The notes beneath the pieces were generated by a model, which saw nothing but the letters and a program-made list of their open reading frames with translations, had not been told where the DNA came from and made no database searches. Positions 43,138 through 53,374 of a stretch of 64,000 nucleotides of DNA are shown here, piece by piece. Origin of the DNA: Eubacteriaceae bacterium. Lineage in GTDB: Bacteria; Bacillota; Clostridia; Lachnospirales; Lachnospiraceae. The stretch covers positions 186,001 to 250,000 of the forward strand of contig CABJBF010000004.1 of NCBI GenBank assembly GCA_902363805.1, in the 5' to 3' direction. The translations under genes and the position numbers were made by a program. Position 1 is the stretch's first letter; each line of letters begins with the position of its first letter.

Positions 43138-43729
43138 CTATGATGCAGGAAATATTAGAAGTGTTGAGAAGGCGTTTCAATTTCTGGGAGAAGAAACGAT
43201 ACTAACACGAGACAAGGATGTAATCTTAGATGCAGACAAAGTTGTACTTCCGGGCGTAGGCTCATTTGGTGACGCTATGGAAAAGCTTAATAAGTATGAT
43301 TTAGTTGATACTGTGAAGGAAGTTGTGTCACGAAACATACCATTTCTTGGAATATGTTTAGGCTTACAGTTATTATTTGAAGAAAGTGATGAAACACCGG
43401 GAGTAAAGGGACTTGGAATTCTACCGGGCAAGATTATAAAGATACCTGAAGGTGAAAGTTTGAAAGTTCCACATATTGGATGGAATTCGTTAGATTTTCA
43501 TAATAATGGAAGATTATTTAAAGGAATAGATGAGAAAGCATATGTTTATTTTGTTCACTCTTATTATTTGAAAGCAGATGACGAAAACATCGTAACAGCA
43601 ACTACTGAGTATGGTGTACATATACATGCGTCCGTTGAGAAAGAAAATGTATTTGCATGTCAGTTCCATCCGGAAAAGAGTGGAGATATAGGACTGAAAA
43701 TATTGAAAAATTTTGCAGAGATAAATTAA
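43121..43729 (+). CDS. hisH: Imidazole glycerol phosphate synthase, glutamine amidotransferase subunit HisH
   Basis: 202 residues from ATG 43121 (MIAIIDYDAGNIRSVEKAF matches the family start), overlapping the kinase gene by 17 bases. The class-I amidotransferase triad is Cys79 (FLGICLGLQ) with His183 and Glu185 (CQFHPEKS). It supplies ammonia from glutamine to HisF in histidine synthesis. Only hisH and hisF are present here; the rest of the his pathway is not in the window. Confidence 0.96.
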   Translation: MIAIIDYDAGNIRSVEKAFQFLGEETILTRDKDVILDADKVVLPGVGSFGDAMEKLNKYDLVDTVKEVVSRNIPFLGICLGLQLLFEESDETPGVKGLGILPGKIIKIPEGESLKVPHIGWNSLDFHNNGRLFKGIDEKAYVYFVHSYYLKADDENIVTATTEYGVHIHASVEKENVFACQFHPEKSGDIGLKILKNFAEIN

Positions 43730-43736
43730 ATTTTTT

Positions 43737-43762
43737 CGAGTAGGAAAATTCCTACTCGATTT
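43737..43762 (+). terminator. Hairpin between hisH and hisF
   Basis: CGAGTAGGAA (43737-43746) pairs exactly with TTCCTACTCG (43749-43758), followed by ATTTTG. It may attenuate or partly terminate transcription between two genes whose products form one enzyme. Confidence 0.6.
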
Positions 43763-43789
43763 TGTCGTATTTTATATTAGGAGGAAAAT

Positions 43790-44551
43790 ATGCACACAAA
43801 GAGAATTATACCTTGTTTGGATGTTAATAATAACCGAGTTGTAAAAGGAGTAAATTTTGTAAATTTGCGTGATGCAGGAGATCCCGTAGAGGTAGCAAAA
43901 GCATACAATAAGGCGGGAGCAGATGAATTGGTGTTCCTTGATATTACAGCATCATCTGACAATAGAAATACAGTTGTAGATATGGTAAGAAGAGTAGCTG
44001 AGCAGGTTTTTATACCATTTACAGTTGGAGGCGGAATCAGAACTGTAGACGACTTTAAGACTTTGCTTAGAGAGGGAGCAGATAAGATATCTATAAACTC
44101 ATCGGCTATTATGAATCCAAGACTTATAAGTGATGCAGCTGATAAATTTGGAAGTCAGTGTGTAGTTGTTGCCATAGATGCAAAAAGAAGAGCAGACGGA
44201 TCAGGATGGAATATTTACAAAAATGGTGGAAGAGTAGATGTTGGAATAGACGCTGTGGAATGGGCGCGTAAAGTAGATAAACTAGGGGCAGGAGAAATAC
44301 TTCTTACAAGTATGGATTGCGATGGAGTTAAGAGGGGATATGATGTAGAACTTACAAGAATCATATCTGAAAATGTGTCAATACCTGTAATTGCATCAGG
44401 TGGGGCAGGTAAAAAAGAGCATTTTTATGATGCACTGACAGAAGGAAAGGCTGATGCAGCACTAGCAGCATCATTATTCCACTATAAAGAATTAGAAATA
44501 AATGACCTGAAACATTATCTTAAGGAAAAAGGTGTTCAGGTTAGAATATAA
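43790..44551 (+). CDS. hisF: Imidazole glycerol phosphate synthase, cyclase subunit HisF
   Basis: 253 residues, the normal (beta-alpha)8 barrel length. Catalytic Asp11 ([12 protein letters not shown]) and Asp130 ([10 protein letters not shown]) are in the expected places, as are the phosphate-binding GGGIRT and ASGGAG motifs. It converts PRFAR plus ammonia to IGP and AICAR. An AGGAGG site precedes ATG. It is separated from hisH by a hairpin. Confidence 0.97.
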   Translation: MHTKRIIPCLDVNNNRVVKGVNFVNLRDAGDPVEVAKAYNKAGADELVFLDITASSDNRNTVVDMVRRVAEQVFIPFTVGGGIRTVDDFKTLLREGADKISINSSAIMNPRLISDAADKFGSQCVVVAIDAKRRADGSGWNIYKNGGRVDVGIDAVEWARKVDKLGAGEILLTSMDCDGVKRGYDVELTRIISENVSIPVIASGGAGKKEHFYDALTEGKADAALAASLFHYKELEINDLKHYLKEKGVQVRI

Positions 44552-44652
44552 TTGGAAAAACGAATTAAGATTCAGTATATAGAATTTTCCAGACAATAGC
44601 CTTAATTTAAAGTTAAGGCAATATAGATTATTATATAGAGCGAGAGATTAAA

Positions 44653-45540
44653 ATGAAATATTATTTTATAATTAATCCAGAAAGTGGCAGATTTGCCAAT
44701 GATAAAGAAGGGTTTATTGAAAGAATAGATAAAGCGTGCAGGCTTAGAGACATAAAATACGAAATTCATTACACTGATGGATTTGGTAAAGCCAGAAAAG
44801 TGGCAGAAAGCATCCCGGATGATGAAGAATGCATTGTGTTCTCAGTAGGCGGAGATGGAAATTTAAATGAAATAATAAATGGTGTTGTTAAGAAACATAT
44901 GACAGTAGGTGTTATACCGGCAGGAAGCGGAAATGATTTTTACAGAACATTGTCTGCACTTGGAAAAGGCGAACACAGATGTGACTTAGGAATTATCAAT
45001 GACAAGTATTTTATAAATATTGCATGTATAGGCTTAGATGCTGATATAGCAAATAACATAAGTGTAATCAGACAAAAGAAGTGGATACCTGTAGGTCAAA
45101 GATATACATGTAGCATAATTTATTCGTATTTTAAATATAAATTTAAAGAATTAACTACAATATTTGGTGAACAGTCTAAAAAAGGTGAGTATACAATAGT
45201 TACTGTATGTAATGGACAATATTATGGTGGAGGACATAGAATTGCTCCACATGCGTTAATAGACGACGGATATTTTGAAATATATATGGTTGATAAAATG
45301 CCTAAAATACTAATACCGGGACTTCTATTAAAATTAAAAAGCGGAAGACATGAAAAGTCAAAGAGAGTGGTAAGATATACAGACAAAGGATTGAAAATTC
45401 AGTCAGATACTCCTGTGACATGTAATGTAGATGGAGAAATGTTAACAGATACGGATTTTGAAATCAGAATTGAAAAGAGTGCTATAAAAGTATTTAATGA
45501 TCCTCAGTTTGTAAAGGAAATAGTTGGAAATAATATTTGA
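44653..45540 (+). CDS. Diacylglycerol/lipid kinase family protein (YegS/DgkB-like)
   Basis: 295 residues. The DAGK catalytic domain shows FIINPESGRF at the N-terminus, FSVGGDGNLNEIINGV (nucleotide-binding GGDG) and IPAGSGNDFYRTL. The C-terminal beta-rich domain ends with CNVDGEMLTDTDFEI. It phosphorylates a membrane lipid such as diacylglycerol; the exact lipid is unknown. It lies 14 bases before ung and probably shares its transcript. Confidence 0.94.
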   Translation: MKYYFIINPESGRFANDKEGFIERIDKACRLRDIKYEIHYTDGFGKARKVAESIPDDEECIVFSVGGDGNLNEIINGVVKKHMTVGVIPAGSGNDFYRTLSALGKGEHRCDLGIINDKYFINIACIGLDADIANNISVIRQKKWIPVGQRYTCSIIYSYFKYKFKELTTIFGEQSKKGEYTIVTVCNGQYYGGGHRIAPHALIDDGYFEIYMVDKMPKILIPGLLLKLKSGRHEKSKRVVRYTDKGLKIQSDTPVTCNVDGEMLTDTDFEIRIEKSAIKVFNDPQFVKEIVGNNI

Positions 45541-45554
45541 CAGAGGTTAAATAA

Positions 45555-46229
45555 ATGGGAATGATAACAAATGATTGGTTAGAGGCAATACAGCCTGAAT
45601 TTTCTAAACCATATTACAAAGAATTATACAGTTTTGTTAAAGATGAATATAGTAAAACGATAGTATATCCTCCGGCAGAAGATATATTTAATGCATTTCA
45701 TTTTACACCACTTAAGGATGTAAAAGTGTTGCTGCTTGGGCAGGACCCATATCATAATGTAAATCAGGCACATGGATTAAGCTTTTCAGTATTGCCGGGA
45801 AATGACATACCACCATCGCTTCAAAATATTTATAAAGAATTGCATGATGATTTGGGATGTTATATACCAAATAACGGATATTTGAAAAAATGGGCAGATC
45901 AGGGAGTGTTATTGCTTAACACAGTATTAACAGTTAGAGCTCATCAGGCAAATTCACATCAGGGACATGGCTGGGAGCAATTTACGGATGCGGTTATAGA
46001 AGCCGTAAATGCACAGGACAGGCCAATAGTAATATTTTTGTGGGGTTCGCCTGCACAAAAGAAAGCTAAGATGTTAACTAATCCAAAACATCTTGTATTA
46101 AAATGTCCACATCCAAGTCCACTTTCAGCATATAGAGGATTTTTCGGATGCAAGCATTTTAGCAAAGCAAATGAATTCCTAAAGGCAAATGGAATAGAAC
46201 CAATAGACTGGCAAATAGAAAATATTTAA
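45555..46229 (+). CDS. ung: Uracil-DNA glycosylase, family 1
   Basis: 224 residues. Family-1 motifs: LLGQDPYHNVNQAHGLSFS with catalytic Asp64, LLLNTVLTVRAHQANSH and CPHPSPLSAYRGFFG with His186. It removes uracil from DNA. The start MGMITNDW follows an AGAGG site. Confidence 0.98.
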   Translation: MGMITNDWLEAIQPEFSKPYYKELYSFVKDEYSKTIVYPPAEDIFNAFHFTPLKDVKVLLLGQDPYHNVNQAHGLSFSVLPGNDIPPSLQNIYKELHDDLGCYIPNNGYLKKWADQGVLLLNTVLTVRAHQANSHQGHGWEQFTDAVIEAVNAQDRPIVIFLWGSPAQKKAKMLTNPKHLVLKCPHPSPLSAYRGFFGCKHFSKANEFLKANGIEPIDWQIENI

Positions 46230-46253
46230 TTTACCTAAGATGAAAGGAAAAAT

Positions 46254-47807
46254 ATGAGCATATTAAATGTAGAACATTTAACACATGGTTTTGGCGATAG
46301 AGCAATTTTTGATGATGTATCATTTAGATTATTAAAAGGTGAACATATAGGACTTGTTGGAGCAAATGGTGAAGGTAAGTCAACGTTTATGAATATAATA
46401 ACAGGTAAATTGCAACCTGACGAAGGCAGAGTTGAATGGGCTAAAAATGTCAGAGTAGGATATTTAGACCAGCATATCGTTTTAGAAAAAGGAATGACAA
46501 TAGAGGATGTTTTAAAATCGGCATTTGACTTCCTGTTTGAAATGGAAGAAAACATGAATGACATTTGCAATAAAATGGGTGATGCGGATGAGAAGCAACT
46601 TGAAATATATATGGATGAACTTGCCGTTATTCAGGATATGCTTACAATGCATGATTTTTATTTGATAGATTCAAAGGTAGAAGAAATAGCAAGGGCATTT
46701 GGATTAACAGATTTAGGGCTTGATAAAGATGTAAATGATTTAAGTGGTGGTCAGAGAACAAAGGTATTGCTTGCAAAACTATTGTTAGAAAAGCCTGACA
46801 TTTTATTGCTTGATGAACCGACAAACTATTTGGATGCTGAACATATTGAATGGTTAAAGAGATATTTACAGGATTATGAGAATGCTTTTATTTTAATATC
46901 ACATGATATACCGTTTTTAAATAGTGTTATTAATTTAATTTATAATATGGAAAATCAAAAACTGGACAGATATGTAGGCGATTACGATAAGTTTAAAGAA
47001 GTACACGCCGTAAAACAGGCACAACTTGAGGCTGCATATAACAGACAGCAAAAAGAAATTGCTGATTTAAAGGATTTTGTGGCAAGAAATAAAGCTAGAG
47101 TTTCAACAAGAAACATGGCAATGTCAAGGCAGAAAAAACTTGATAATATGGATTTAATTGAACTTGCAGGAGAAAAGCCAAAACCGGAATTTAGATTTAA
47201 GGAAGCAAGGACGTCCGGCAAATTTATAATAGACACAATGAATCTGGTAATCGGATATGATAAGCCATTATCTGTGCCACTTAATTTGTCTATGGAAAGA
47301 GGACAGAAAATTGCAGTAATAGGAACAAATGGTATTGGAAAAACAACTCTTTTAAGAAGTATTTTAGGAGAAATTAAACCTATAGATGGAAAAGTTGAAT
47401 TGGGAGATTATCTGCAAATAGGCTATTTTGAACAGGAAATAAAGGAAGAAAACCGTTCTACATGCCTTGAGGAAATCTGGGATGAATTTCCTTCATTTAA
47501 CCAATATGAAGTAAGAAGCGCGTTGGCTAAATGTGGACTTACTACAAATCATATTGAAAGTCAGATAAGAGTGTTAAGCGGAGGAGAGCAGGCAAAAGTC
47601 CGTCTTTGCAAATTAATTAACAGAGAAACAAATCTTTTGGTTCTTGACGAACCTACAAATCATTTGGATGTAGATGCTAAGGCAGAATTAAAGAGAGCGC
47701 TTACAGAATACAAGGGAAGCATACTTATGGTATGTCATGAACCTGATTTTTATGAGGATTGGGTAACAGATGTGTGGGATGTAAGCCAGTGGAGTCTGTT
47801 AGATTAA
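46254..47807 (+). CDS. ABC-F family ATPase
   Basis: 517 residues with two ABC domains and no transmembrane segment. Domain 1 has Walker A GANGEGKST (~37-45), signature LSGGQRTKV and LLLDEPTNYLD. Domain 2 has GTNGIGKTT, LSGGEQAKV and LVLDEPTNHLD. A charged linker (~240-300, with KARVSTRNMAMSRQKKLD) joins them. ABC-F proteins act on ribosomes, as translation factors or in antibiotic resistance; which applies cannot be told here. Confidence 0.95.
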   Translation: MSILNVEHLTHGFGDRAIFDDVSFRLLKGEHIGLVGANGEGKSTFMNIITGKLQPDEGRVEWAKNVRVGYLDQHIVLEKGMTIEDVLKSAFDFLFEMEENMNDICNKMGDADEKQLEIYMDELAVIQDMLTMHDFYLIDSKVEEIARAFGLTDLGLDKDVNDLSGGQRTKVLLAKLLLEKPDILLLDEPTNYLDAEHIEWLKRYLQDYENAFILISHDIPFLNSVINLIYNMENQKLDRYVGDYDKFKEVHAVKQAQLEAAYNRQQKEIADLKDFVARNKARVSTRNMAMSRQKKLDNMDLIELAGEKPKPEFRFKEARTSGKFIIDTMNLVIGYDKPLSVPLNLSMERGQKIAVIGTNGIGKTTLLRSILGEIKPIDGKVELGDYLQIGYFEQEIKEENRSTCLEEIWDEFPSFNQYEVRSALAKCGLTTNHIESQIRVLSGGEQAKVRLCKLINRETNLLVLDEPTNHLDVDAKAELKRALTEYKGSILMVCHEPDFYEDWVTDVWDVSQWSLLD

Positions 47808-47840
47808 GATATAAGACATATAATAAATTAGATAGAATAT

Positions 47841-47887
47841 CACAAAACAAGGCATGGGTTCATTTCCAACCCATGCCTTGTTTTGTG
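47841..47887. terminator. Bidirectional terminator between the ABC-F gene and the 1414-residue gene
   Basis: A perfect 20-bp stem (47841-47860 with 47868-47887, containing AAGGCATGGGTT) has a 7-base loop and A/T-rich outer arms. Genes converge here. Confidence 0.92.
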
Positions 47888-47910
47888 TAATGTACCAAAT
47901 GGTATATGTT

Positions 47911-50900
47911 TTAATTTTGTTTTTCTTTTAATCTTTTATTTGCAGTTGCAAGCATAAGTTTAATTCTATTTAACTGGTTAACTTCACTTGCACCGGGATC
48001 ATAGTCAACAGCTACAATATTTGCTTCAGGATGCATTGCACGAAGCTTTTTGATAACACCCTTTCCAACAATGTGGTTAGGAAGGCAGGCGAAAGGCTGT
48101 GTACAAACTATGTTTGGAACTCCATCTTTTATTAAGTGGAGCATTTCACCTGTAAGGAACCATCCTTCACCGGTCTGGTTACCAATTGAAACAACTTCCT
48201 CAGCCATTTCTGACATTTCCCAAATATCGCTTGTAGGAGTGAAGTGTTTGCTCTTTATTAAAGCCTCCTTAGCTGTTTTTCTGAAGTATTCTATAGCTTT
48301 TATTCCAATGGTACTTAGAATTACTGATGATTTTTTAAAACCTAATTTTTCGGCCTTAAATGTAGAGTTTCTAAATCCATATAAGAAGAAGTCTACAAGG
48401 TCAGGCATAACGGCTTCAGCACCTTCAGATTCCAATAAGTTTACAAGGTCATTGTTAGCAGTAGGAGAGAATTTAACAAGAATCTCACCAACAATACCAA
48501 CACGTGGTTTTTTAATATCTTTTACAGGAATAGCATCAAATTCTTCAACAATCTTGCGAAGATTATTTTTATATCGTTTCATTCCAAATTTATTATCTGC
48601 AAGTTCAGCACATAATTTATCTTCCCATTTTTTATGAAGTGCATCTGTTTCGCCGTGATTTACTTCATAAGGTCTTGTTCTGTATACAACTCTCATAAAT
48701 AAATCGCCGTACATTGCTGCCTGAACTGCTTTAACTGCAAATTTAGGAGTAATCTTAAATCCACTGTTCTTTTCAATACCGGATAAACTAAGGGAAAGAA
48801 CAGGAATGTATTCTAATCCGGCTTTCTCTAATGCACGTCTGATAAATCCGATATAGTTAGTAGCACGACATCCGCCACCTGTCTGAGTAATAACAACAGC
48901 CACTTTGTGTAAATCATATCTTCCAGATAATAATGCTTCCATAATCTGACCTACAACAATAAGTGAAGGGTAGCAGGCATCATTGTTAACATACTTAAGA
49001 CCCATATCAATGCATGATTGTTCACTTGGAAGAACTTCAAAGTTGTATCCACATGAATTCATTGCAGATTGAAGCATCTTAAAGTGAATTGGACTCATCT
49101 GAGGTGTAAGTATTGTATATTTTTCATCAAACATCTGCTTTGTAAATTCAACTTTTTTGATTGAAGATGGCTTGATGTCTCTTTGATAATTTCTTTCTTT
49201 TCTTATTCTAATGGCTGAAAGAAGAGAACGTATTCTGATTCTTGCAGCGCCTAAGTTATTAACTTCATCGATTTTAAGAACAGTGTAAATCTTTCCTGAT
49301 TTAGTTAAAATATCATTTACGCAGTCAGTCGTAACGGCATCAAGACCACATCCAAATGAATTGAGCTGAACTAAATCAAGATCATCTCTTGTTTTTACAT
49401 AGTTAGCAGCTGCATAAAGTCTTGAATGGTACATCCACTGGTCAGATACAATCAAAGGTCTTTCAACAGGAGCTAAATGTGAAATAGAATCTTCTGTTAA
49501 AACGGCAAGACCATAACTGTTAATCATTTCAGGAATACCGTGGTTGATTTCAGGGTCAACATGGTATGGACGACCTGCAAGTACGATACCGTGAAGATTA
49601 TGTTCCTTTATATATGCTAATGTCTCTTCGCCTTTTTTGCGAATGTCATCTCTTGAAGCTAATAATTCTACCCATGCAACATGTGCAGCCTGAGTAATTT
49701 CGGCTTTAGGAATATCAAATTCTTTTGAAAATTCTTCAACAAGTCGGCTTGTAATAGTTCCCTCATTTGTTAAAGCCATAAACGGATTCATAAATTTGAT
49801 AGAATTATCGTTTAATTCTTCAACGTTATTTTTTATATTTTCTGCATAAGATGTAACAATAGGGCAGTTGTAGTGGTTATTAGCATCCGGTGTTTCATTT
49901 CTTTCGTATGGTATACACGGATAGAAAATAAAATCAATACCGTTTCTGATTAACCAGGTAACATGACCGTGAGCAATCTTTGCAGGATAACATTCTGATT
50001 CACTAGGAATTGATTCAATACCTAATTCATATATTTTTCTTGAAGACTCAGGTGAGAGAACAACTCTGTATCCTAATCTTTTAAAGAAAGTAGCCCAGAA
50101 TGGGAAATTCTCATACATATTAAGTACACGTGGAATTCCTACAGTTCCTCGTTTAGCATTTTCCTCAGACAATGGTTCGTAATCAAACATTCTGTGGAAT
50201 TTATATTCAAATAAGTTAGGAATGTTATCTTTATTTTTCTCTTTTCCAAGACCTTTTTCGCAACGGTTTCCGCTTATGAAACGTCGTCCGTCAATAAATT
50301 TATTTATAGTAAGCATACAGTTGTTTGTACAACCTTTGCATCGTGTCATTGTTGTTGTGTAATCAAATTTGTTAATTGCATCGATAGAAAGCATTGTTGT
50401 TGCTTCGCCGTGATAACGTTCTCTTGCAATAAGGGCAGCACCAAATGCACCCATAATACCTGCAATGTCAGGACGGATAGCTTCACATCCTGATATTTTT
50501 TCAAAACTTCTTAAAACAGCATCATTGTAAAATGTTCCACCCTGAACAACAACTTTTTCCCCAAGGTCTTTAGGGTCTGTAATTTTAATAACTTTATATA
50601 AAGCATTCTTAATAACAGAATAAGCAAGTCCGGCAGAAATATCTGCAACGCTTGCACCTTCTTTTTGTGCCTGCTTTACATTTGAATTCATAAATACTGT
50701 ACAACGTGTACCAAGGTCTGTAGGATTCTTGGCAAATAAAGCTTCTTTAGCAAAATCGACAACTGAGTAATTAAGCGATTTAGCAAATGTTTCAATGAAA
50801 GAACCACAACCTGATGAGCAGGCTTCATTTAACTGGACGCTGTCTACAGTCTGATTCTTTATCTTAATACATTTCATGTCCTGACCGCCGATATCAAGAA

Positions 50901-52155
50901 TACAGTCAACGTCAGGTTCAAAGAATGCAGCTGCATAATAATGTGCAACAGTTTCAACTTCACCTTCATCAAGCATTAAAGCCGCTTTAATTAAAGCCTC
51001 ACCGTATCCTGTAGAACAAGAACGTACAATTTCAGCATCTTTAGGCAATTTAGAGTAAATATCTTTAATTGCACCAATAATAGTTGCCAAAGGATTTCCA
51101 TTGTTACTGCTGTAGAATGAATATAATAAAGTTCCATCTTCTCCGACAACAGCTGCCTTAGTAGTAGTAGAACCTGAATCTATACCTAAGAAACATTTTC
51201 CTGAATAAGTGCTTAAATCACCTTTCTTTACTGTATCTTTGTTGTGTCTTACAGTAAATTCAGTATATTCAGCTTCATTTTTAAATAAAGGTTCCATACG
51301 TTTGATTTCCATATCCATCTTAATTCCTTTAGAAAGACGGTTATACAAATCTGTTATATTAACTAAAACTTTTGAATCGTGATTCATTGCAGAACCTGTA
51401 GCAGCAAATAAATGTGAATGCTCAGGTGCAACAATATGTTCATCATCGAGATTAAGAGTTCTTATAAATGCATTTTTTAATTCAGGAAGGAAGTGAAGAG
51501 GTCCTCCTAAAAATGCAACTGTACCACGAATAGGTTTTCCGCATGCCAAACCCGAAATGGTCTGGTTTACAACTGCTTGGAAAATAGAAGCAGCCAAATC
51601 TTCTTTTGTAGCTCCTTCGTTAATTAATGGCTGAATATCTGTTTTGGCAAATACACCACAACGTGCGGCAATTGGATAAATTGCCTGATAATTAGCAGCA
51701 TATTCATTTAAACCACTGGCATCAGTCTGAAGAAGAGAAGCCATCTGGTCAATGAAAGAACCTGTACCACCGGCACAGATACCGTTCATACGCTGTTCAA
51801 TTCCATTTGTAAAATAAATTATTTTTGCATCTTCGCCACCAAGTTCAATTGCAACATCTGTCTGAGGTGCATAATCATTTAATGCTGTAGAAACAGCTAC
51901 AACCTCCTGAACAAATGGAACTCCTAAGTGTTTTGACAAAGTAAGTCCGCCCGAACCTGTAATCATAGGTGATAAGGTAATGTCACCTAATTTTTCTTTA
52001 GCCTTTTTTAATAATCCGGCTAAAGTTTCCTGAATATTTGCATAGTGACGCTCATAGTCAGCAAACATAATTTCATTATCATTATTTAAAATTGCAATTT
52101 TTACAGTTGTTGAGCCAATGTCAATACCAAGGCTGTAATATGCTTTATCATTCAT
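47911..52155 (-). CDS. Giant 2-hydroxyacyl-CoA dehydratase activator/dehydratase-type fusion protein
   Basis: 1414 residues. Two ASKHA-fold BadF/HgdC-type ATPase domains come first: ~5-265 starting [14 protein letters not shown], and ~322-585 starting [15 protein letters not shown]. Each has a Fe-S/glycine loop region (ICAGGTGSF ~126; [11 protein letters not shown] ~442-450). CKGCTNNC near residue 605 looks like a metal site. A DUF2229 region (~670-890) and an HgdB-like region (after ~1010) follow. Activators pump an electron into dehydratases at the cost of ATP. Fusion of activator and dehydratase-like parts is a known Firmicutes architecture, but its substrate is not established. Confidence 0.9.
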   Translation of the reverse strand: MNDKAYYSLGIDIGSTTVKIAILNNDNEIMFADYERHYANIQETLAGLLKKAKEKLGDITLSPMITGSGGLTLSKHLGVPFVQEVVAVSTALNDYAPQTDVAIELGGEDAKIIYFTNGIEQRMNGICAGGTGSFIDQMASLLQTDASGLNEYAANYQAIYPIAARCGVFAKTDIQPLINEGATKEDLAASIFQAVVNQTISGLACGKPIRGTVAFLGGPLHFLPELKNAFIRTLNLDDEHIVAPEHSHLFAATGSAMNHDSKVLVNITDLYNRLSKGIKMDMEIKRMEPLFKNEAEYTEFTVRHNKDTVKKGDLSTYSGKCFLGIDSGSTTTKAAVVGEDGTLLYSFYSSNNGNPLATIIGAIKDIYSKLPKDAEIVRSCSTGYGEALIKAALMLDEGEVETVAHYYAAAFFEPDVDCILDIGGQDMKCIKIKNQTVDSVQLNEACSSGCGSFIETFAKSLNYSVVDFAKEALFAKNPTDLGTRCTVFMNSNVKQAQKEGASVADISAGLAYSVIKNALYKVIKITDPKDLGEKVVVQGGTFYNDAVLRSFEKISGCEAIRPDIAGIMGAFGAALIARERYHGEATTMLSIDAINKFDYTTTMTRCKGCTNNCMLTINKFIDGRRFISGNRCEKGLGKEKNKDNIPNLFEYKFHRMFDYEPLSEENAKRGTVGIPRVLNMYENFPFWATFFKRLGYRVVLSPESSRKIYELGIESIPSESECYPAKIAHGHVTWLIRNGIDFIFYPCIPYERNETPDANNHYNCPIVTSYAENIKNNVEELNDNSIKFMNPFMALTNEGTITSRLVEEFSKEFDIPKAEITQAAHVAWVELLASRDDIRKKGEETLAYIKEHNLHGIVLAGRPYHVDPEINHGIPEMINSYGLAVLTEDSISHLAPVERPLIVSDQWMYHSRLYAAANYVKTRDDLDLVQLNSFGCGLDAVTTDCVNDILTKSGKIYTVLKIDEVNNLGAARIRIRSLLSAIRIRKERNYQRDIKPSSIKKVEFTKQMFDEKYTILTPQMSPIHFKMLQSAMNSCGYNFEVLPSEQSCIDMGLKYVNNDACYPSLIVVGQIMEALLSGRYDLHKVAVVITQTGGGCRATNYIGFIRRALEKAGLEYIPVLSLSLSGIEKNSGFKITPKFAVKAVQAAMYGDLFMRVVYRTRPYEVNHGETDALHKKWEDKLCAELADNKFGMKRYKNNLRKIVEEFDAIPVKDIKKPRVGIVGEILVKFSPTANNDLVNLLESEGAEAVMPDLVDFFLYGFRNSTFKAEKLGFKKSSVILSTIGIKAIEYFRKTAKEALIKSKHFTPTSDIWEMSEMAEEVVSIGNQTGEGWFLTGEMLHLIKDGVPNIVCTQPFACLPNHIVGKGVIKKLRAMHPEANIVAVDYDPGASEVNQLNRIKLMLATANKRLKEKQN

Positions 52156-52367
52156 TGTTGTTTACCTTCCTCTTAAGTTATAAAAATCCATAAACGTTAT
52201 ACATTATATTATAATTTGCGACAAATAACAACATATAAATAAGTACATAAGAGTAACAAATTTGTGAATTGTTTGTAAAAATGTCCTGATTTTTTAATTA
52301 AAATTTAACAATCAGGGTGTAACATTTGAATGTGTCAAAAAAGATATGTAAAAAATGTATTGTATGT

Positions 52368-52396
52368 TTGACAAAAGATACTAATAAAATTATACT
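52368..52396 (+). promoter_or_regulatory. Promoter of the rhomboid-like gene
   Basis: TTGACA (52368-52373) and TATACT (52391-52396) with a 17-base spacer lie 30 bases above the start codon. Confidence 0.8.
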
Positions 52397-52425
52397 TGTA
52401 TAAGATTTTAGAATAGGAGATTTCT

Positions 52426-53349
52426 ATGAAACAATCAAACTTTGAAAGAAAATTCAGCAGATATGCGATAAGCAATTTGTCATTATATTTGGTAATAGGA
52501 TATGCCATAGGTTATGCAATTTATTATTTGATTCCGGGTCTATATGAATATATTACATTTGACCCATATTTAATATTACATGGACAGATTTGGAGACTTG
52601 TATCATGGGTAGTTACAATGCCTGAGGCATTAGGTCTGTTTACTATAATTATGCTTTTCTTTTACTATTCAGTAGGAAATAATCTTGAAAATACATGGGG
52701 AAAGTACAGATATAATGTATATATTTTCTCAGGTATGTTGTTTACGATTATAGGTGCATTCCTTTTGTATGTGATTTTAGTAATAATATGTAATACAACA
52801 GGTGAATATGAGACAGTGTTAAATGCAGTTGGCATGAGCTATAGTGGCACAAGTGTAACGGATTTAGCAGTAATATATAGAGGTATTGGCATGGGAATAG
52901 GTAATTTTGTAAGTACTTATTATATCAATATGTCAATATTCCTTGCATTTGCAGCTACCTATCCTAATGCAGAGGTATTGCTTTATTTCATAATTCCTAT
53001 AAAGGTAAAATGGTTAGGAGTATTATATGGAGCGTTCATTTTTGTAGAAATACTTCAAGGCTCATGGGTAACAAGAATGATGGTAATTACATCATTACTT
53101 AATTTTATGATTTTCTTCTTTCAAACAAGAAATAAATTATCACCATATCAGATAAAACGAAAAAGAGAATATCGAAAGAATATACGTCAGGCTACACAGC
53201 CTAAATATGAAAATGGCGCTAAGCATAAATGTGCAATCTGTGGAAGAACAGAATTAGATGATCCTAATTTGACTTTCAGATATTGCTCAAAATGTAGTGG
53301 AAATAAAGAGTACTGTCAGGACCATTTATTTACACATACACATTGTTAA
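52426..53349 (+). CDS. Rhomboid-like membrane protein without the serine protease motif, with zinc-ribbon tail
   Basis: 307 residues with about six transmembrane helices (residues ~18-235). The rhomboid-type segments HGQIWRLVSWVV (~51-62) and LENTWGKYRYNVYIFSG (~86-102) are present. The GxSG nucleophile and the helix-6 histidine are not; the region expected to hold the serine reads YINMSIFLAFAATYPNAEV. The cytoplasmic tail ends in a Cys/His-rich module: C269, C272, C287, C290, C297, H300, H304, H306 and C307. It is therefore best read as a pseudoprotease-like scaffold or membrane adaptor. It is the first gene of a run with malQ and lysA. Confidence 0.75.
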   Translation: MKQSNFERKFSRYAISNLSLYLVIGYAIGYAIYYLIPGLYEYITFDPYLILHGQIWRLVSWVVTMPEALGLFTIIMLFFYYSVGNNLENTWGKYRYNVYIFSGMLFTIIGAFLLYVILVIICNTTGEYETVLNAVGMSYSGTSVTDLAVIYRGIGMGIGNFVSTYYINMSIFLAFAATYPNAEVLLYFIIPIKVKWLGVLYGAFIFVEILQGSWVTRMMVITSLLNFMIFFFQTRNKLSPYQIKRKREYRKNIRQATQPKYENGAKHKCAICGRTELDDPNLTFRYCSKCSGNKEYCQDHLFTHTHC

Positions 53350-53374
53350 TTGAAAATGGAGGAATAAAATATAT

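Noticed and set aside
48050..48637. 195-residue plus-strand frame
   Set aside because: It is antisense to the C-terminal part of the 1414-residue gene; no promoter or ribosome binding site.
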